From: RPQJ01 sp963744735
GTDB lineage: Bacteria > Pseudomonadota > Gammaproteobacteria > Steroidobacterales > Steroidobacteraceae
Reading direction: 5' to 3'
Assembly: GCA_963744735.1 (NCBI GenBank)
Contig: CAVUVH010000017.1
Location: 49,901 to 113,900 of the forward strand
Length of the DNA stretch: 64,000 nucleotides
Within the stretch, counting starts at the first letter, position 1, and each line of letters starts with the position of its first letter. The notes below the pieces were generated by a model. It was given only the letters and a program-made list of their open reading frames with translations. It was not told the DNA's origin and ran no database searches. Made by a program: the position numbers and the translations under genes. Below, in pieces: positions 53,940 through 64,000 of this stretch.

Positions 53940-54278
53940 ATGACGAAGTCCGAGCTGATCGAGCTCATCGCCGCGAAGCAGAGCCATCTGCCGGCGAAGG
54001 ACGTCGAACTGGCGGTCAAGCAGATCCTCGAAATCATGAGCGATGCCCTGGCCCAGGGGCAGCGCATCGAGATCCGCGGCTTCGGCAGCTTCAGCCTGCA
54101 TTTCCGGCCGCCGCGCCAGGGGCGCAATCCCAAGACCGGCGAGACCGTGGCGCTCGCCGGCAAGTACGTGCCGCATTTCAAGCCCGGCAAGGACCTGCGC
54201 GAGCGGGTCAACGATCCCGAAGACGAGACCCCGGCGCCCGCGCGCGCCCTGGCACCGGCCGGCAGCACGCTCGACTGA
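53940..54278 (+). CDS. ihfB: Integration host factor beta subunit
   Basis: DNA-bending protein that works with IhfA. ATG 53940 (MTKSELIELIAAKQSHLPAK) matches the family start; an in-frame GTG at 53922 has a GGGGAG upstream and may be the true start. DAALAQGQRIEIRGFGSFSL-type core (ALAQGQRIEIRGFGSFSLH) and arm RNPKTGETVALAGKYVPHFK. The acidic/Pro-rich tail to STLD is longer than usual. Intact. Confidence 0.93.
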   Translation: MTKSELIELIAAKQSHLPAKDVELAVKQILEIMSDALAQGQRIEIRGFGSFSLHFRPPRQGRNPKTGETVALAGKYVPHFKPGKDLRERVNDPEDETPAPARALAPAGSTLD

Positions 54279-54358
54279 GCCCGACCCGCGGGCGCGCGCC
54301 ATGCGGATGCTAGACTGCGTGGGGTTCTTCCACGCCCGTTCCTGCCGGTGAACACCGC

Positions 54359-54695
54359 ATGTTGCGCCGCGTCGCCTTTGGCATCGTCCTCGCGTTCCTC
54401 GTCCTGCTCGCCATGCTGTTCACTGCGCTGAACCAGCAGCGCTTCGACGTCGACATCGCCTTCGCCCGGTTCGAGGTTTCCTCGGGCCTCGCGCTGCTGA
54501 TCGCGTTTGCCGCCGGCCTGCTGAGCGGCTCCTTTGCGCGCTCGCGCTGGGTGGCCGAGCTGCTGGCCGAGCGGGGACGCCTGCGCCAGGCACTGCGGCT
54601 GGCGGAGCGCCGGCTGGTCGCCGCCAATCCCGCCTCCAGCCCCGCGGCGGCGGAGCCGTCCACCGCAGGCTGCGCCGCGTACCGATGGCCACTGA
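54359..54695 (+). CDS. lapA: Lipopolysaccharide assembly protein A
   Basis: Small inner-membrane protein with two predicted helices: RVAFGIVLAFLVLLAMLFTA and LALLIAFAAGLLSGSFA, separated by LNQQRFDVDIAFARFEVSSG. It then has the coiled-coil tail AERGRLRQALRLAERRLVAA. This is the LapA (DUF1049) pattern. The end is inferred because an indel precedes the stop near 54693-54695. It lies between ihfB and lapB, as usual. Confidence 0.85.
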
Positions 54696-55885
54696 GGTCC
54701 AGCACACTTTCTGGTTCACGCTGGCGGGCACGCTCGCGATCGGCTGGGCGCTACACCGTGGCGCACGCTGGTGCGGCGCAAGCGCCGGCATCGAGCGCCG
54801 GGCCCGCTACCTCGAGGGCGTGCGGTTCCTGCTCGACGACAAGCCCGACCGCGCGCTCGAGGTCTTCCTGAGCCTGGCCGAGGTCGACGACGAGACGGTC
54901 GACACGCACTTCGCGCTCGGCAGCCTGTATCGCCGGCGCGGCGAGATGGAGCGCGCCATCCGCGTGCACCAGCACATCGTCGATCGCGCCAACCTCGAGC
55001 GAGGGCACGCGCGACGCGGCGCTGACGGAACTGGCGCGCGATTTCTTCCGTGCCGGCCTGTACGACCGCGCGGAGCAGATCTTCCTGCAGCTGGCGGACC
55101 ACGGGCGCGAGCCGGCGGTGGCCCTGTCGCACCTGGTGCGCATCTACGAGATCCAGCACGAATGGCACGCGGCGGCCCTGGCGCACCAGCGCTGGCGCAG
55201 CGTCGGCGTGCCGGAGCAGCCGGCCGCGATCGCGCACTACTACTGCGAGCTGGCCGAGACCGCGATCGCCGCGCGGCAGTACGACGAGGCGCTCGACCTG
55301 CCTGGGCCAGGCCTTCGCCGAGCAGAGCGAGTTCGGCCGCGGCTCGATCCTGCGCGGCGACCTGGCGCTGCAGGCAGGGCGACGCGCTGCTGGCGGTGCA
55401 GATGTATCGCAGCGTGATCCGGCGCGATTTCCACCTGCTGGCGCTGGTGCTGCCGCGCCTTGCGGACGCGACCCGGCAGGCCGGCGAGCCGCTGGCAGTT
55501 CGAGGAAGCGCTGCAGGACCTGATCCGGCAGGGCGCCGGCAACCACGCCGAGATCGCCTATGCCGCCATCGTCAGCGGCTACTACGACGATCCGCTGATC
55601 CTCGACTGCGTGCGCGAGATGCTGGCGATCGACAGCGACCTGCGCGACATGACGGCCGCGTTCCTTGCGCCCGGCGCGGAGCCGTCGCGCGAGCAGCTGC
55701 ATTCCATCGCCGGCGCGCTGCGCAACGTCGTGCTGCGCCATGCGCGCTACAAGTGCAGCCAGTGCGGCCTCGACAGCTCGAGCTTCCTCTGGCGCTGCCC
55801 GGGTTGCCACGCGTGGGAATCCCTGCGCGGCGTGGCGGCGCTCGAGTTCCTGCCGCGGGCGGCGCTGCCGCGCTCCGCCGCCTGA
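54685..55885 (+). CDS. lapB: Lipopolysaccharide assembly protein B (TPR and rubredoxin-like)
   Basis: Controls LpxC proteolysis and LPS amount. N-terminal membrane helix in HTFWFTLAGTLAIGWALHRG, then TPR repeats (EGVRFLLDDKPDRALEVFLS, THFALGSLYRRRGEMERAIR, EPAVALSHLVRIYEIQHEWH). It ends with a rubredoxin-like metal site ARYKCSQCGLDSSSFLWRCP GCHAW in which all four Cys (CxxC...CxxC) are kept. Indels near 55005, 55305, 55378 and 55495. About 395 residues. Confidence 0.9.
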
Positions 55886-55999
55886 TTTCGGCGCAAAGCC
55901 GCGACTTTCGCTGCGCATCCCGCTGCTGGCCTTGCCGGTACCTTCAGTGCCGGCCGTGGCGATCCGCCGCGGTGTGTCAGTAACCAAGGAGCTGCGCTC

Positions 56000-56475
56000 A
56001 TGAAACACAAGACGATCCGGACCATGGTCCAGGGACTGATCCTCAGCCTGCTGCCCGCCGGCGCCGCGCTCGCCGGCCCGGTCAACCTCAATTCGGCCGA
56101 TGCCGCGACGCTGGCCCGGGAACTCGACGGCATCGGGCCGGCGAAGGCCCAGGCCATCGTCGAGTTCCGGCAGAAGAACGGGCCGTTCAAGACCCCCGAA
56201 GACCTGCTCAAGGTGCAGGGCATCGGCGAACGCGTGCTGGAGCAGAACCGCGGCAACATCCGCCTGAGCGGCGCCGCCGGCGCACCTGCGGCACGGCCCG
56301 AAGCCGGCACCGAAGCCGGCGTCCAGGCCGGCGCCACAGGCCGGCGCCGGAGCGCCGATCGGCGCACGCGACGGCGAGACGCCGGCAGACCTGCCTGGCG
56401 TCTCGTTGTGGCGCCGGCGCGTGGAGGCGCGCGTGGCCGATCCAGTATCATGCGGTACCGGCCGGATGCCGGTGA
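56000..56475 (+). CDS. ComEA-like helix-hairpin-helix DNA-binding protein
   Basis: ATG 56000 with GGAG upstream (CAAGGAGCTGCGCTC). Signal peptide MKHKTIRTMVQGLILSLLPA, cleaved after GAALA, then a ComEA HhH domain: GPVNLNSADAATLARELDGI, GPAKAQAIVEFRQKNGPFKT and LLKVQGIGERVLEQNRGNIR. This domain ends near residue 90. A Pro/Ala/Glu tail follows; an indel in or after it makes the real stop uncertain (between 56270 and 56475). Related proteins bind incoming DNA in the periplasm. Confidence 0.8.
56446..56451 (+). promoter_or_regulatory. Possible -10 element of galU
   Basis: TATCAT, 43 bp upstream of the galU ATG; no clear -35. Confidence 0.3.
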
Positions 56476-56493
56476 CACCAGGGTTTGCACCGC

Positions 56494-57379
56494 ATGAAGA
56501 TCAGGACGGCAGTATTTCCGGTCGCAGGGCGCGGCACGCGCTTCCTGCCCGCCACCAAGGCGAGCCCGAAGGAGATGCTGCCCATCGTCGACAAGCCGCT
56601 GATCCAGTACGCGGCCGAAGAGGCGCTGGCCGCCGGAGCCGAGAAGCTCGTCTTCATCACCGGCTATGCCAAGCGCGCGATCGAGGATCACTTCGACACC
56701 GACCACGAGCTCGAGCAGGAACTCGACGCGCAGGGCAAGCAGGACCTGCTGGACGCCGTGCGCGGCATCGTGCCGTCCTACGCCAGCTGCATCTACATCC
56801 GCCAGCCGGCGCCGCTCGGGCTCGGGCACGCCGTGCTCTGCTCGCGCGCCGTCGTGGGCGACGAGCCGTTCTTCGTCCACCTGGCGGACGACCTGATCGA
56901 CGCCGAGGAACCCTGCCTCGAGCAGATGGCGCGCGTGTTCGCCGAGCGCGGCGCGAGCGTGCTCGGCGTGCGAGACCGTCGAGCCGCGACCAGACCGACA
57001 AGTACGGCATCGTCGCGGTCGGAGCCGGTCGAGCGAGCGGGTGTCGCGGGTCAACCGCATCGTCGAAAAGCCCAAGCCGCAGGACGCGCCGTCGAACCTC
57101 GCGGTGGTCGGCCGCTACATCCTGACGCCGGCGGTCTACGCCAAGCTCGAGACCATCGGGCGCGGCGCGGGCGGCGAGATCCAGCTGACCGACGGCATCG
57201 CGGCGCTGATGGCGGACGAAGCCGTCTATGCCTACGCCTTCGAGGGCAAGCGCTACGACTGCGGCTCGAAGCTCGGCTATCTCGAAGCCACGGTCGAATT
57301 CGGCCTGAAGCACGAAAACCTCGGCGACCAGTTCGCCAACTACCTGGCACGCCTCGTGGCCGACCGGCTGCGCGGCTGA
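56494..57379 (+). CDS. galU: UTP-glucose-1-phosphate uridylyltransferase
   Basis: Makes UDP-glucose. MKIRTAVFPVAGRGTRFLPA followed by TKASPKEMLPIVDKPLIQYA (nucleotide and product motifs), VFITGYAKRAIEDHFDTDHE, GLGHAVLCSRAVVGDEPFFV, LADDLIDAEE and VNRIVEKPKPQDAPSNLAVV. The end GDQFANYLARLVADRLRG is normal. Indels near 56970 and 57030. The 295-residue repaired protein is of normal length. Start chosen at MKIRT; an in-frame ATG at 56485 lacks homology support. Confidence 0.94.
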
Positions 57380-57403
57380 CCGTACGCAAGGGGAGAACAC
57401 ACG

Positions 57404-58713
57404 ATGTCCAAGAACCAGGACCTGCAGGGCCGGCGCGACGCAGCCTTTGCGCGCGGGCTCGGCAACCAGTTGCCGGTCTACGTCGAGCGGGCGCGCAATG
57501 CCGAGCTGTGGGACGTCGAGGGCCGCCGCTACATCGATTTCGGCAGCGGCATCGCCGTGCTGAACACGGGCCACCTGCACCCGAAGGTGCAGGCCGCGGT
57601 CGCGCGGCAGCTCGACGCCTTCAGCCACACCTGCCTGATGGTCACGCCGTACGGCGTCGCCGTCGAGCTGGCGGAGAAGCTCAACCGGCTCGCGCCGGGG
57701 CCCGACGCCGAAGAAGGCGATCTTCGTCACCACCGGTGCCGAGGCGGTCGAGAACGCATCAAGATCGCGCGGGCCCACACCGGGCGCGCCGGCGTGATCG
57801 CCTTCGGCGGCGGCTTCCACGGCCGCACGTTCATGGCGATGGCGCTGACGGGCAAGGTGGCGCCGTACAAGGCCGGGTTCGGGCCGTTTCCGGCCGAGGT
57901 CTACCACGCGCCGTTCCCGATCGCGTACCACGGCGTCAGCGTGGCCGACAGCCTCGCCGCGCTCGAGCACATCTTCAAGTACGACATCGAGCCCGCGCGC
58001 GTGGCCGCGATCATCATCGAGCCCGTGATGGGCGAGGGCGGCTTCTACATCGCGCCGCCCGAGTTCCTGCAGGCGCTGCGCAAGCTGTGCGACCAGCACG
58101 GCATCGTGCTGATCGCGGACGAGATCCAGACCGGGCTTCGCGCGCACCGGCCGCATGTTCGCCATCGAGTACTCCGGCATCGAGCCCGACCTGATGACCA
58201 TGGCCAAGAGCCTGGCCGGCGGCTTCCCGCTCGCGGCGGTGGTCGGCAAGGCGCACATCATGGACGCGCCGCGGCCCGGGCGGGCTGGGCGGCACCTACG
58301 CCGGTTCGCCCATCGCCTGCGCGGCGGCGCTGGCCGTGCTCGAGGTGATCGAGTCCGAGCAGCTGTGCCAGCGGGCGCTGGCGATCGGCACGCTGATGAC
58401 GGACACGCTGCGCGCGGCGCAGTCGTCGTTGCCCGCCATCGGCGAGGTGCGCGGGCTGGGCGCGATGGTGGCGATGGAACTCGTGCAGAACGGCGATGCG
58501 CACCAGCCGGATGCCGACCTGACCAAGGCGCTGGTCAAGCGCGCGGCGGAGAAGGGCCTGGTGCTGCTGTCCTGCGGCCTGTACGGCAACGTGATCCGGT
58601 TCCTGGCGCCGCTCACCGCGTCGGACGAGATCGTGCGCGAAGGCCTCGGCATCGTGCTCGAGAGCCTGCAGGAACTCACCGGCGTCGCGCAGCGCAAGGC
58701 GGCCAACTCGTGA
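57404..58713 (+). CDS. gabT: 4-aminobutyrate aminotransferase family protein
   Basis: Class III PLP transaminase. AAGGGGAGAACACACG gives a strong ribosome site before ATG 57404. GNQLPVYVERARNAELWDVE, DFGSGIAVLNTGHLHPKVQA, VIAFGGGFHGRTFMAMALTG, AAIIIEPVMGEGGFYIAPPE, VLIADEIQTGL and TMAKSLAGGFPLAAVVG, whose Lys binds PLP. It ends VAQRKAANS. Indels near 57710, 57765, 58140 and 58285. GABA or 5-aminovalerate is the likely substrate; the sequence does not decide. Stop overlaps the next GTG. Confidence 0.9.
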
Positions 58714-59359
58714 GCGGCGGCCGCATCATCCGACAGCTACGGATGCAGCGGTGGTGGCAGGCATGGCCAGCCATGCTGGCGCTGGGCATCGCCGCGGCGG
58801 CAAGCGCGCAGGCGGCGGCGACTGCGCCTGCACTCAAGCTGCAGGATCCCCCGCGAACCCGGTTCGCGCAGCCGCCGTTGCTGCTCAAGGATTTCGAGCT
58901 GATCGATCAGGACGGGCGACCATTCAAGTGCAGCGCGCTGCGCGGTCAGACCGTGCTGGTTTTCTTCGGCTTCACGAATTGTCCCAAGGGCGTCCCACAG
59001 CCATGCAGTTGCTGCGCCAGGTGCGGCGATCGTGGCAGCAGCAGGCCGTGGCCGTCGACGTCGTGCTGATCAGCGTGGACGGCGAGCGCGACACGCCCGC
59101 CGCGATGAAGGCGTTTCTCGAGCCGTTCACCCGGGTTCATCGGGCCTGACCGGGGACCCGAGGGACGTGCGACGGATCGCCACGGCTACAAGGCCGTGTT
59201 CTTCAAGGGCATGCCGCGGACGGCGGGTGGCTACAACGTCGAGCACACCTCGCAGGTGTATCTCGTCGATCGACTGGGTCGGCTGCGAGCGACGTTCCAG
59301 GGTGCCGGCAGCGAGGAAATGCCTCACTCGCACGTACCGTCATGCAGGAGACGCAGTGA
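58710..59359 (+). CDS. SCO1/SenC-type copper-binding thioredoxin-fold protein
   Basis: GTG 58710 overlaps the gabT stop; an alternative ATG is at 58743. The N-terminus is a membrane/signal segment (WQAWPAMLALGIAAAASAQA). Then LLLKDFELIDQDGRPFKCSA, LRGQTVLVFFGFTNCPKG, LLRQVRRSWQQQ, VDVVLISVDGERDTPAAMKA, NVEHTSQVYLVDRLGRLRAT. In the reported sequence the second Cys of the CxxxC copper site is lost, but one deleted T restores NCPKGCP. SCO proteins deliver copper to cytochrome oxidase; here it may serve the copper-radical oxidase just downstream. Stop TGA overlaps its ATG. Confidence 0.8.
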
Positions 59360-62300
59360 TGTCAAAGCGGCGGGTCGTGGACTGCATGGTTTCGGCATGC
59401 GCATCGCAGCCGTGGCGTTCGCGCTGGGCGGCGCCTTCGGCAGCGCGGCGCGCGCGCCGACAACATCGTCGGCGCCTGGCTGTCTCCCACCGACAACAAC
59501 TGGCCGCTGATCCCGATCCATGCCGCGCTCACGCCGGACGGCGGGTGCTCACCTACGGCACGACGGCACCGGCAAGCAGACCGGCTTACTTCGTCTACGA
59601 CGTCTGGGACCCCGCGGCAGGGCATCGAGCCGGGCACATCACGCTCGACAACCTGACGCTGACCGACATCTTCTGCAGCTCGCAGATCGTCCTGCCGCAG
59701 AGCGGCAGCGTCTTCATCGCCGGCGGCGACAACTGGACCGGCACCGGCACGACCAACACCGGCAACAACAACAGCAACGTCTTCACGCCGACCGGCAACA
59801 CGCTCACGCGCGGCAACAACATGAACCGCGCGCGCTGGTACTCGTCCTCGACGGCGCTGCTCAACGGCGAGATCTACATCCAGGGCGGCTCCAGCGGCGG
59901 GACCGGCCCGAGGTGCGGCAGCTCGACGGCACGTTCCGGCTGCTGAGCGGGGTCGACACGCAGCGCTGCGACTGCTGTTCCCGCGCAACTTCCTTGCGCC
60001 CGACGGCCGCGTCTTCGGCTACGACACAACGGGCAACATGTACTACGTGAACCCGACGCGGCACCGGCCAGATCAGCCGGCGTCGGCGCAGTTTCCTCGG
60101 CCTACGCCGGCTGGACGTCGAGCGCCGCGATGTTCCGGCCCGGCAAGATCCTGCAGATGGGCGGCAACTCCAACGGCGCGATCGTCATCGACATCAACGG
60201 CGCCACGCCGGTGGTCACGCCGACGCAGCCGATGTCGTCCCAGCGCCAGTGGGTGATCGGCCACGGTGCTGGCGGACGGCCGGGTGCTCGCCACCGGCGG
60301 CAGCGCGCGTCGAGAACGAGCTGACCGACGTCAACAACATCGGCCGAGATCTGGGACCCGACGAACGGGCCAGTGGACCGTCGGCGCCGAGCGGCGCGCG
60401 TGCGCGCCTGTACCACTCCAGTGCGCTGCTGCTGCCCGATGCCACGCGTGCTGGTGGCCGGCGGCGGCGCGCCCGGCCCGCTGGTCAACCTGCACGCCGA
60501 GATCTACTACCCGCCGTACCTGTACGACGCCGCCGGCAGTTTCGCGCCGCGCCCGGCCGATCATCGTCGGCGCCCGACGCGATCGAAGTCGGGCAGAGAT
60601 TTTTCGGTCGACGGTCGGCCGGCGGCAACATCAGCCGCGTGACGCTGGTCAAGACAGGTTCGGTCACCCACAGCGTCAACATGGACCAGCGCTTCATCGA
60701 GCTGGCGTTCACCGCCATCGAGCGGCACGCTGTTCGTGCAGGCGCCGGCCGCGCGCCGCCGACGCGCCGCCGGGCTACTACCTGCTGTTCGTCTCGACGA
60801 CGCAGGGCGTGCCGTCGGTCGGCAAGATCGTGCGCATCAACATCGCCGCGAACCCGTCATCCGGCTCGACTACACGCCGATCATCGGCGGCACGGGCGGC
60901 ACGCCGTTCACGCTCTCCTGCAATGCGGACGAGATGCTGGTCGGCATCTACGGCAACTCGGCCGGCACCTACGTCAATCAGGTCGGCGCTTCAATGCGTC
61001 GCAGGTGGACCAGAATGGGCGCTGGATCGGCGACCCCGTCAATCGCGGGTTCACCGGGCTCGCGACCGGCGCCGCGTACATCCGAGACCTGCCCGCGCGA
61101 ATTCGCGATCAGCGGCTTCCGCGGCCGCTCGGCCCAGTACGTCGATCAGCTCGACTTCGAGTGCCGGGCGCTGACCTCCACGGGCAAGGTCACCGGCGCG
61201 GCACAGTACCTGGGTCCCGTCGGCGGCACCGGCGGCACGGCGCAAGGGCCTTACAGCTGCGGCACCGGCAACCCGGTCTATGCGCTGACCGGCCGTTCGG
61301 GCAGCTGGCTCGACGCTTTCGGCATGCAGTGCCGCCAGGCGCCGATCACGACGACCCGTCAACTCGCCGCCGACTGGTGACGAACCCGGCAACCAGGTCG
61401 GGCAGCGTCGGGCTACCGGTCGACGATCAACCTGTCGGCGCTCGACCCGGACGGCGAACGCTGACATTCGGCGCCACCGGACTGCCGGCGGGCCTGGCAT
61501 CGTGCCGGCACCGGCCTGATCACGGGCACGCCGACCGACCGCCGGCACCATCAACGTCACGGTCACCGTCACCGATGGCACGGCGACGACCACCGCCAGC
61601 TTCACCTGGACCATCGCCGAGCCCGACCCGCTGGTGCTCGACGCCGATGCCGCGGCAGCCGCCGACGCTGGTGAACACCGCGGTGACCTACACGGCGACG
61701 ACGCGCAACGGCGTCAACACGCGGTACCGATGGTACTTCGACGATGGCAGCGAGACCGCCTGGTCGCTCACCGTCGATCACGCACACCTTCACCAGCCCG
61801 ACGATCTACTGGGTCACGGTCACGGCGACGCGACGATCGCGGCGACCGAGCAGACCCAGACGTTCTCGCAGACGATCCACCTGCCGATGACGGCTGATCG
61901 CCCGGCGAATTCCGAGCACGCCTCGGCCGCTCGGCGCACGGCCGGCTCTGGGTCGTCAACCAGGACAACGATTCGGTCAGCGTTTTCGACGCGGTCCACC
62001 AACGCGAAGCTGGCCGAAATCGCGGTCGGCACGGCGCCGCGCACGGTGGCGTCGCCCCCGGTGGCGCATGCTGGGTGACCAACAAGCGTGTCGGCACCGA
62101 TCAGCGTCATCGATCCGGCGACACGCTGCAGGTCGTGCCGCACGATCGCGCTGCCGTACGCATCGCAGCCTTACGGGCTCGCGTTTCGCGCCCGACGGGC
62201 GCGGCGTACGTGGTGCTCGAAGGGCTGGGCCGGGTGCTGCACCTCGATCCGGCCACGCGGCGCAGAACGTGGCGGGCGTCGACGTCGGCGCCGAACCCGC

Positions 62301-64000
62301 GCCATCTCGCGGTCGATGCGGCGGTGCGCGACTCTATCGTTTCGCGCTTCATCACGCCGCCGCTGCCGGGCGAGGAAACCGCCGTCGTGCAGACCACGCC
62401 GGACGGCGGCCAGTGTCGGCGGCGAAGTGCGTCGTGCTCGACGCGGCCACGCATGGCCGTGCTGCGGTACGCATCGTGCTGCGGCACAGCGACGAGCCCG
62501 ACTTCGAGAACTCCGGGCAGCGGCGTGCCCAACTACCTCGGCGCGCCGGTCGATCTCGCCGGACGGCACGCGCGGCCTGGGTGCCGTCCAAGCAGGACAA
62601 CATCAAGCGCGGCACGCTGCGCAGCGGCGGCAACCTGAACTTCCAGAACACCGTGCGCGCCATCAGCTCGCGCATCGACCTGGCGACGCAATGCCGAGGA
62701 CTACGCGCGCGCGCATCGACCACGACAACGCGAGCCTCGCCAGCGCGGCCGCCTTCGACCCGTACGGCGTCTACCTGTTCGTCGCGCTGGAGACCAGCCG
62801 CGAGGTCGCGGTCGTCGATGCGCATGACGGCGTGCGAAATCTTCCGCTTCGACGTCGGCCGCGCGCCGCAGGGCCTCGCGGTGTCGCCGGACGGCACGAC
62901 GCTGTACGTCAACAACTTCATGGACCGCACGCGTCGGCGTCTACGACCTGACCACGCTGCTGGACCAGCGGCGCAGACGCAGCGTCGCCGCTGCTGGCCA
63001 CGCTGCCAGCCGTCGCGACCGAGAAGCTCGAGCGCCGACGGTGCTGCAAGGGCAAGCAGTTCTTCTACGACGCGCGCGACACGCGCCTCGCGCGCGACGG
63101 CTACATGAGCTGCGCGCGCTGCCACAACGACGGCGGCGCACGACGGCCGCATCTGGGACCTCACCGGCTTCGGCGAAGGCCTGCGCAACACGATCAGCCT
63201 GCGCGGCCGCGGCGGGCAGGCGCAGGGCTTCCTGCACTGGAGCGGCAACTTCGACGAGGTGCAGGACTTCGAAGGCCAGATCCGCAAGCTTCGCGGGCGG
63301 CACCGGCCTGATGACCGATGCCGATTTCAACACCGGCACGCGCAGCCAGCCGCTGGGCGATCCGAAGGCCGGGCGTCAGCGCCGACCTCGACGCGCTGGC
63401 CGCCTACGTCGCGTCGCTCAACGCGTTCGACGCGCAGCCCGCTACCGCAACGCCGACGGCACGCTGACCGCGGCCGGCGCCGCCGGCCGGGCGGTGTTCG
63501 CGGCCTGAACTGCGCGCAGTGCCACAGCGGCAGCCATTCACGGCGAGCGGCGACGCCACCCTGAGCAACATCGGCACGATCAAGAGCCGAGCAGCGGCAG
63601 CGGCTCGGCGGCGCGCTCGACGGGCATCGACACGCCGACGCTGCGCGACGTGTGGGCGACCGCGCCGTACCTGCACGACGGCTCGGCGGCGACGCTCGAG
63701 CAGGCCGTGCGCGCGCACAACGGCGTGGCCCCGGGTGCCGACGACCTGGCGAAGCTGGTCGCGTACCTGCGGCAGATCGACGGCAGCGAGCCGGCCCCCG
63801 TGGTCCCGCCGCCGCCACCGCCGCCGGACACGACGGCGCCGACCAAGCCGCCGAGTCTGTCCATCAGCAAGGTCAATGGCTTCCCGCGGCTGACCTGGGG
63901 CGCCTCGTCCGACAACGTCGCGGTTGCCGGTTACCGCGTGCACCGCTCGCAAGACGGGACCTTCGGCCCGGCGATCGCGTCGGTGGCCGGTGGTGCACTG
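59359..64000 (+). CDS. Giant secreted copper-radical oxidase-like protein with lectin-like, YVTN and c-type cytochrome modules (partial, runs off the window)
   Basis: More than 1,500 residues, broken by about twenty indels. Signal peptide MRIAAVAFALGGAFGSAARA then GAWLSPTDNNWPL, the start of the galactose-oxidase-like fold. Order of modules: kelch propeller with copper-site residues (Cys in DIFCSSQIVLPQSG, Tyr in RARWYSSSTALLNG, Tyr-His in ARLYHSSALLLPDA); DUF1929 Ig domain with the His in VTHSVNMDQR; a jacalin-like repeat (IIGGTGGTPFTLSCNADEM, GPVGGTGGTAQGPYSC); a putative Ig domain (TINVTVTVTDGTATTTASF); a PKD-like domain; a YVTN/YncE propeller (SVFDAVTNAKLAEIAVGTAP, GLAVSPDGTTLYVNNFMDRT); two haem motifs (CARCH near 63112, CAQCH near 63512) in a di-haem peroxidase-like region; FN3 at the edge. 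Substrate unknown. Confidence 0.75.

Noticed and set aside
58965..59015. Loss of the SCO copper site
   Set aside because: The apparent loss of the second Cys disappears when one T is restored (NCPKGCP), and an indel is needed there anyway to rejoin the frame.

Overview
GC-rich bacterial chromosome segment, most likely from a free-living aerobic gammaproteobacterium. The evidence is gene order: yciB-yciI-bolA-ppiC, then yciO-trpS-scpA-scpB-rluB, then rmuC-gph-ubiG-mtaD divergent from gyrA-serC-serA-pheA-aroA-cmk-rpsA-ihfB-lapA-lapB. The LapA/LapB, RmuC, YciK, UbiG and IHF-beta products fit the same assignment. No rRNA, tRNA, CRISPR array or intact insertion sequence was recognised. The species cannot be named from the sequence alone.

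Quality warning. Almost every long gene, including essential ones (gyrA, rpsA, trpS, cmk, aroA), is broken by one-base or two-base indels, about one per few hundred bases. I read these as uncorrected sequencing errors, not pseudogenes, and give one coordinate span per gene, stitched across frames. Gene ends that fall next to an indel are approximate.

Layout. 1-22.4 kb is accessory: membrane proteins, a PQQ-type sugar dehydrogenase fused to cytochrome c, an HD-domain protein, a reductase, a lipoprotein, an AbrB/Doc toxin-antitoxin pair, a zinc-sensing diguanylate cyclase, a thioredoxin/GspC-like/PDZ fusion, an SGNH hydrolase, a PPK2 polyphosphate kinase coupled to a TIR-TPR protein, a kelch protein, class I aldolase, a GH18 protein, plus remnants of a Doc toxin and of the lipoprotein family. 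22.4-27.2 kb is housekeeping (etfBA, rsgA, an M48 protease, orn). 27.2-31.1 kb is an island with lower GC in its flanking genes: two DUF6502 genes, each with a helix-turn-helix-like segment, flank a secreted protein built from eleven 102-bp repeats carrying 36 VIIGGD motifs and ending in a DUF5666-like domain. 31.3-58.7 kb is the conserved core: cell envelope, translation, condensin, ubiquinone, gyrase, serine and aromatic amino-acid synthesis, ribosomal protein S1, LPS assembly, galU and gabT. From 58.7 kb to the right edge lie a SCO-type copper protein and a very large secreted protein that joins a galactose-oxidase-like copper-radical domain to a YVTN propeller and a c-type cytochrome module; it runs off the window.

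How genes work together. The core clusters overlap start-to-stop (ATGA, TGATG, GTGA), which indicates translational coupling. The DUF6502-2 and repeat-protein genes form one operon behind a clear sigma-70 promoter with two palindromes. The window is bracketed by two unrelated secreted oxidoreductases that each carry two CxxCH haem motifs and a fibronectin-III domain, suggesting periplasmic or surface oxidation chemistry feeding electrons to cytochromes.
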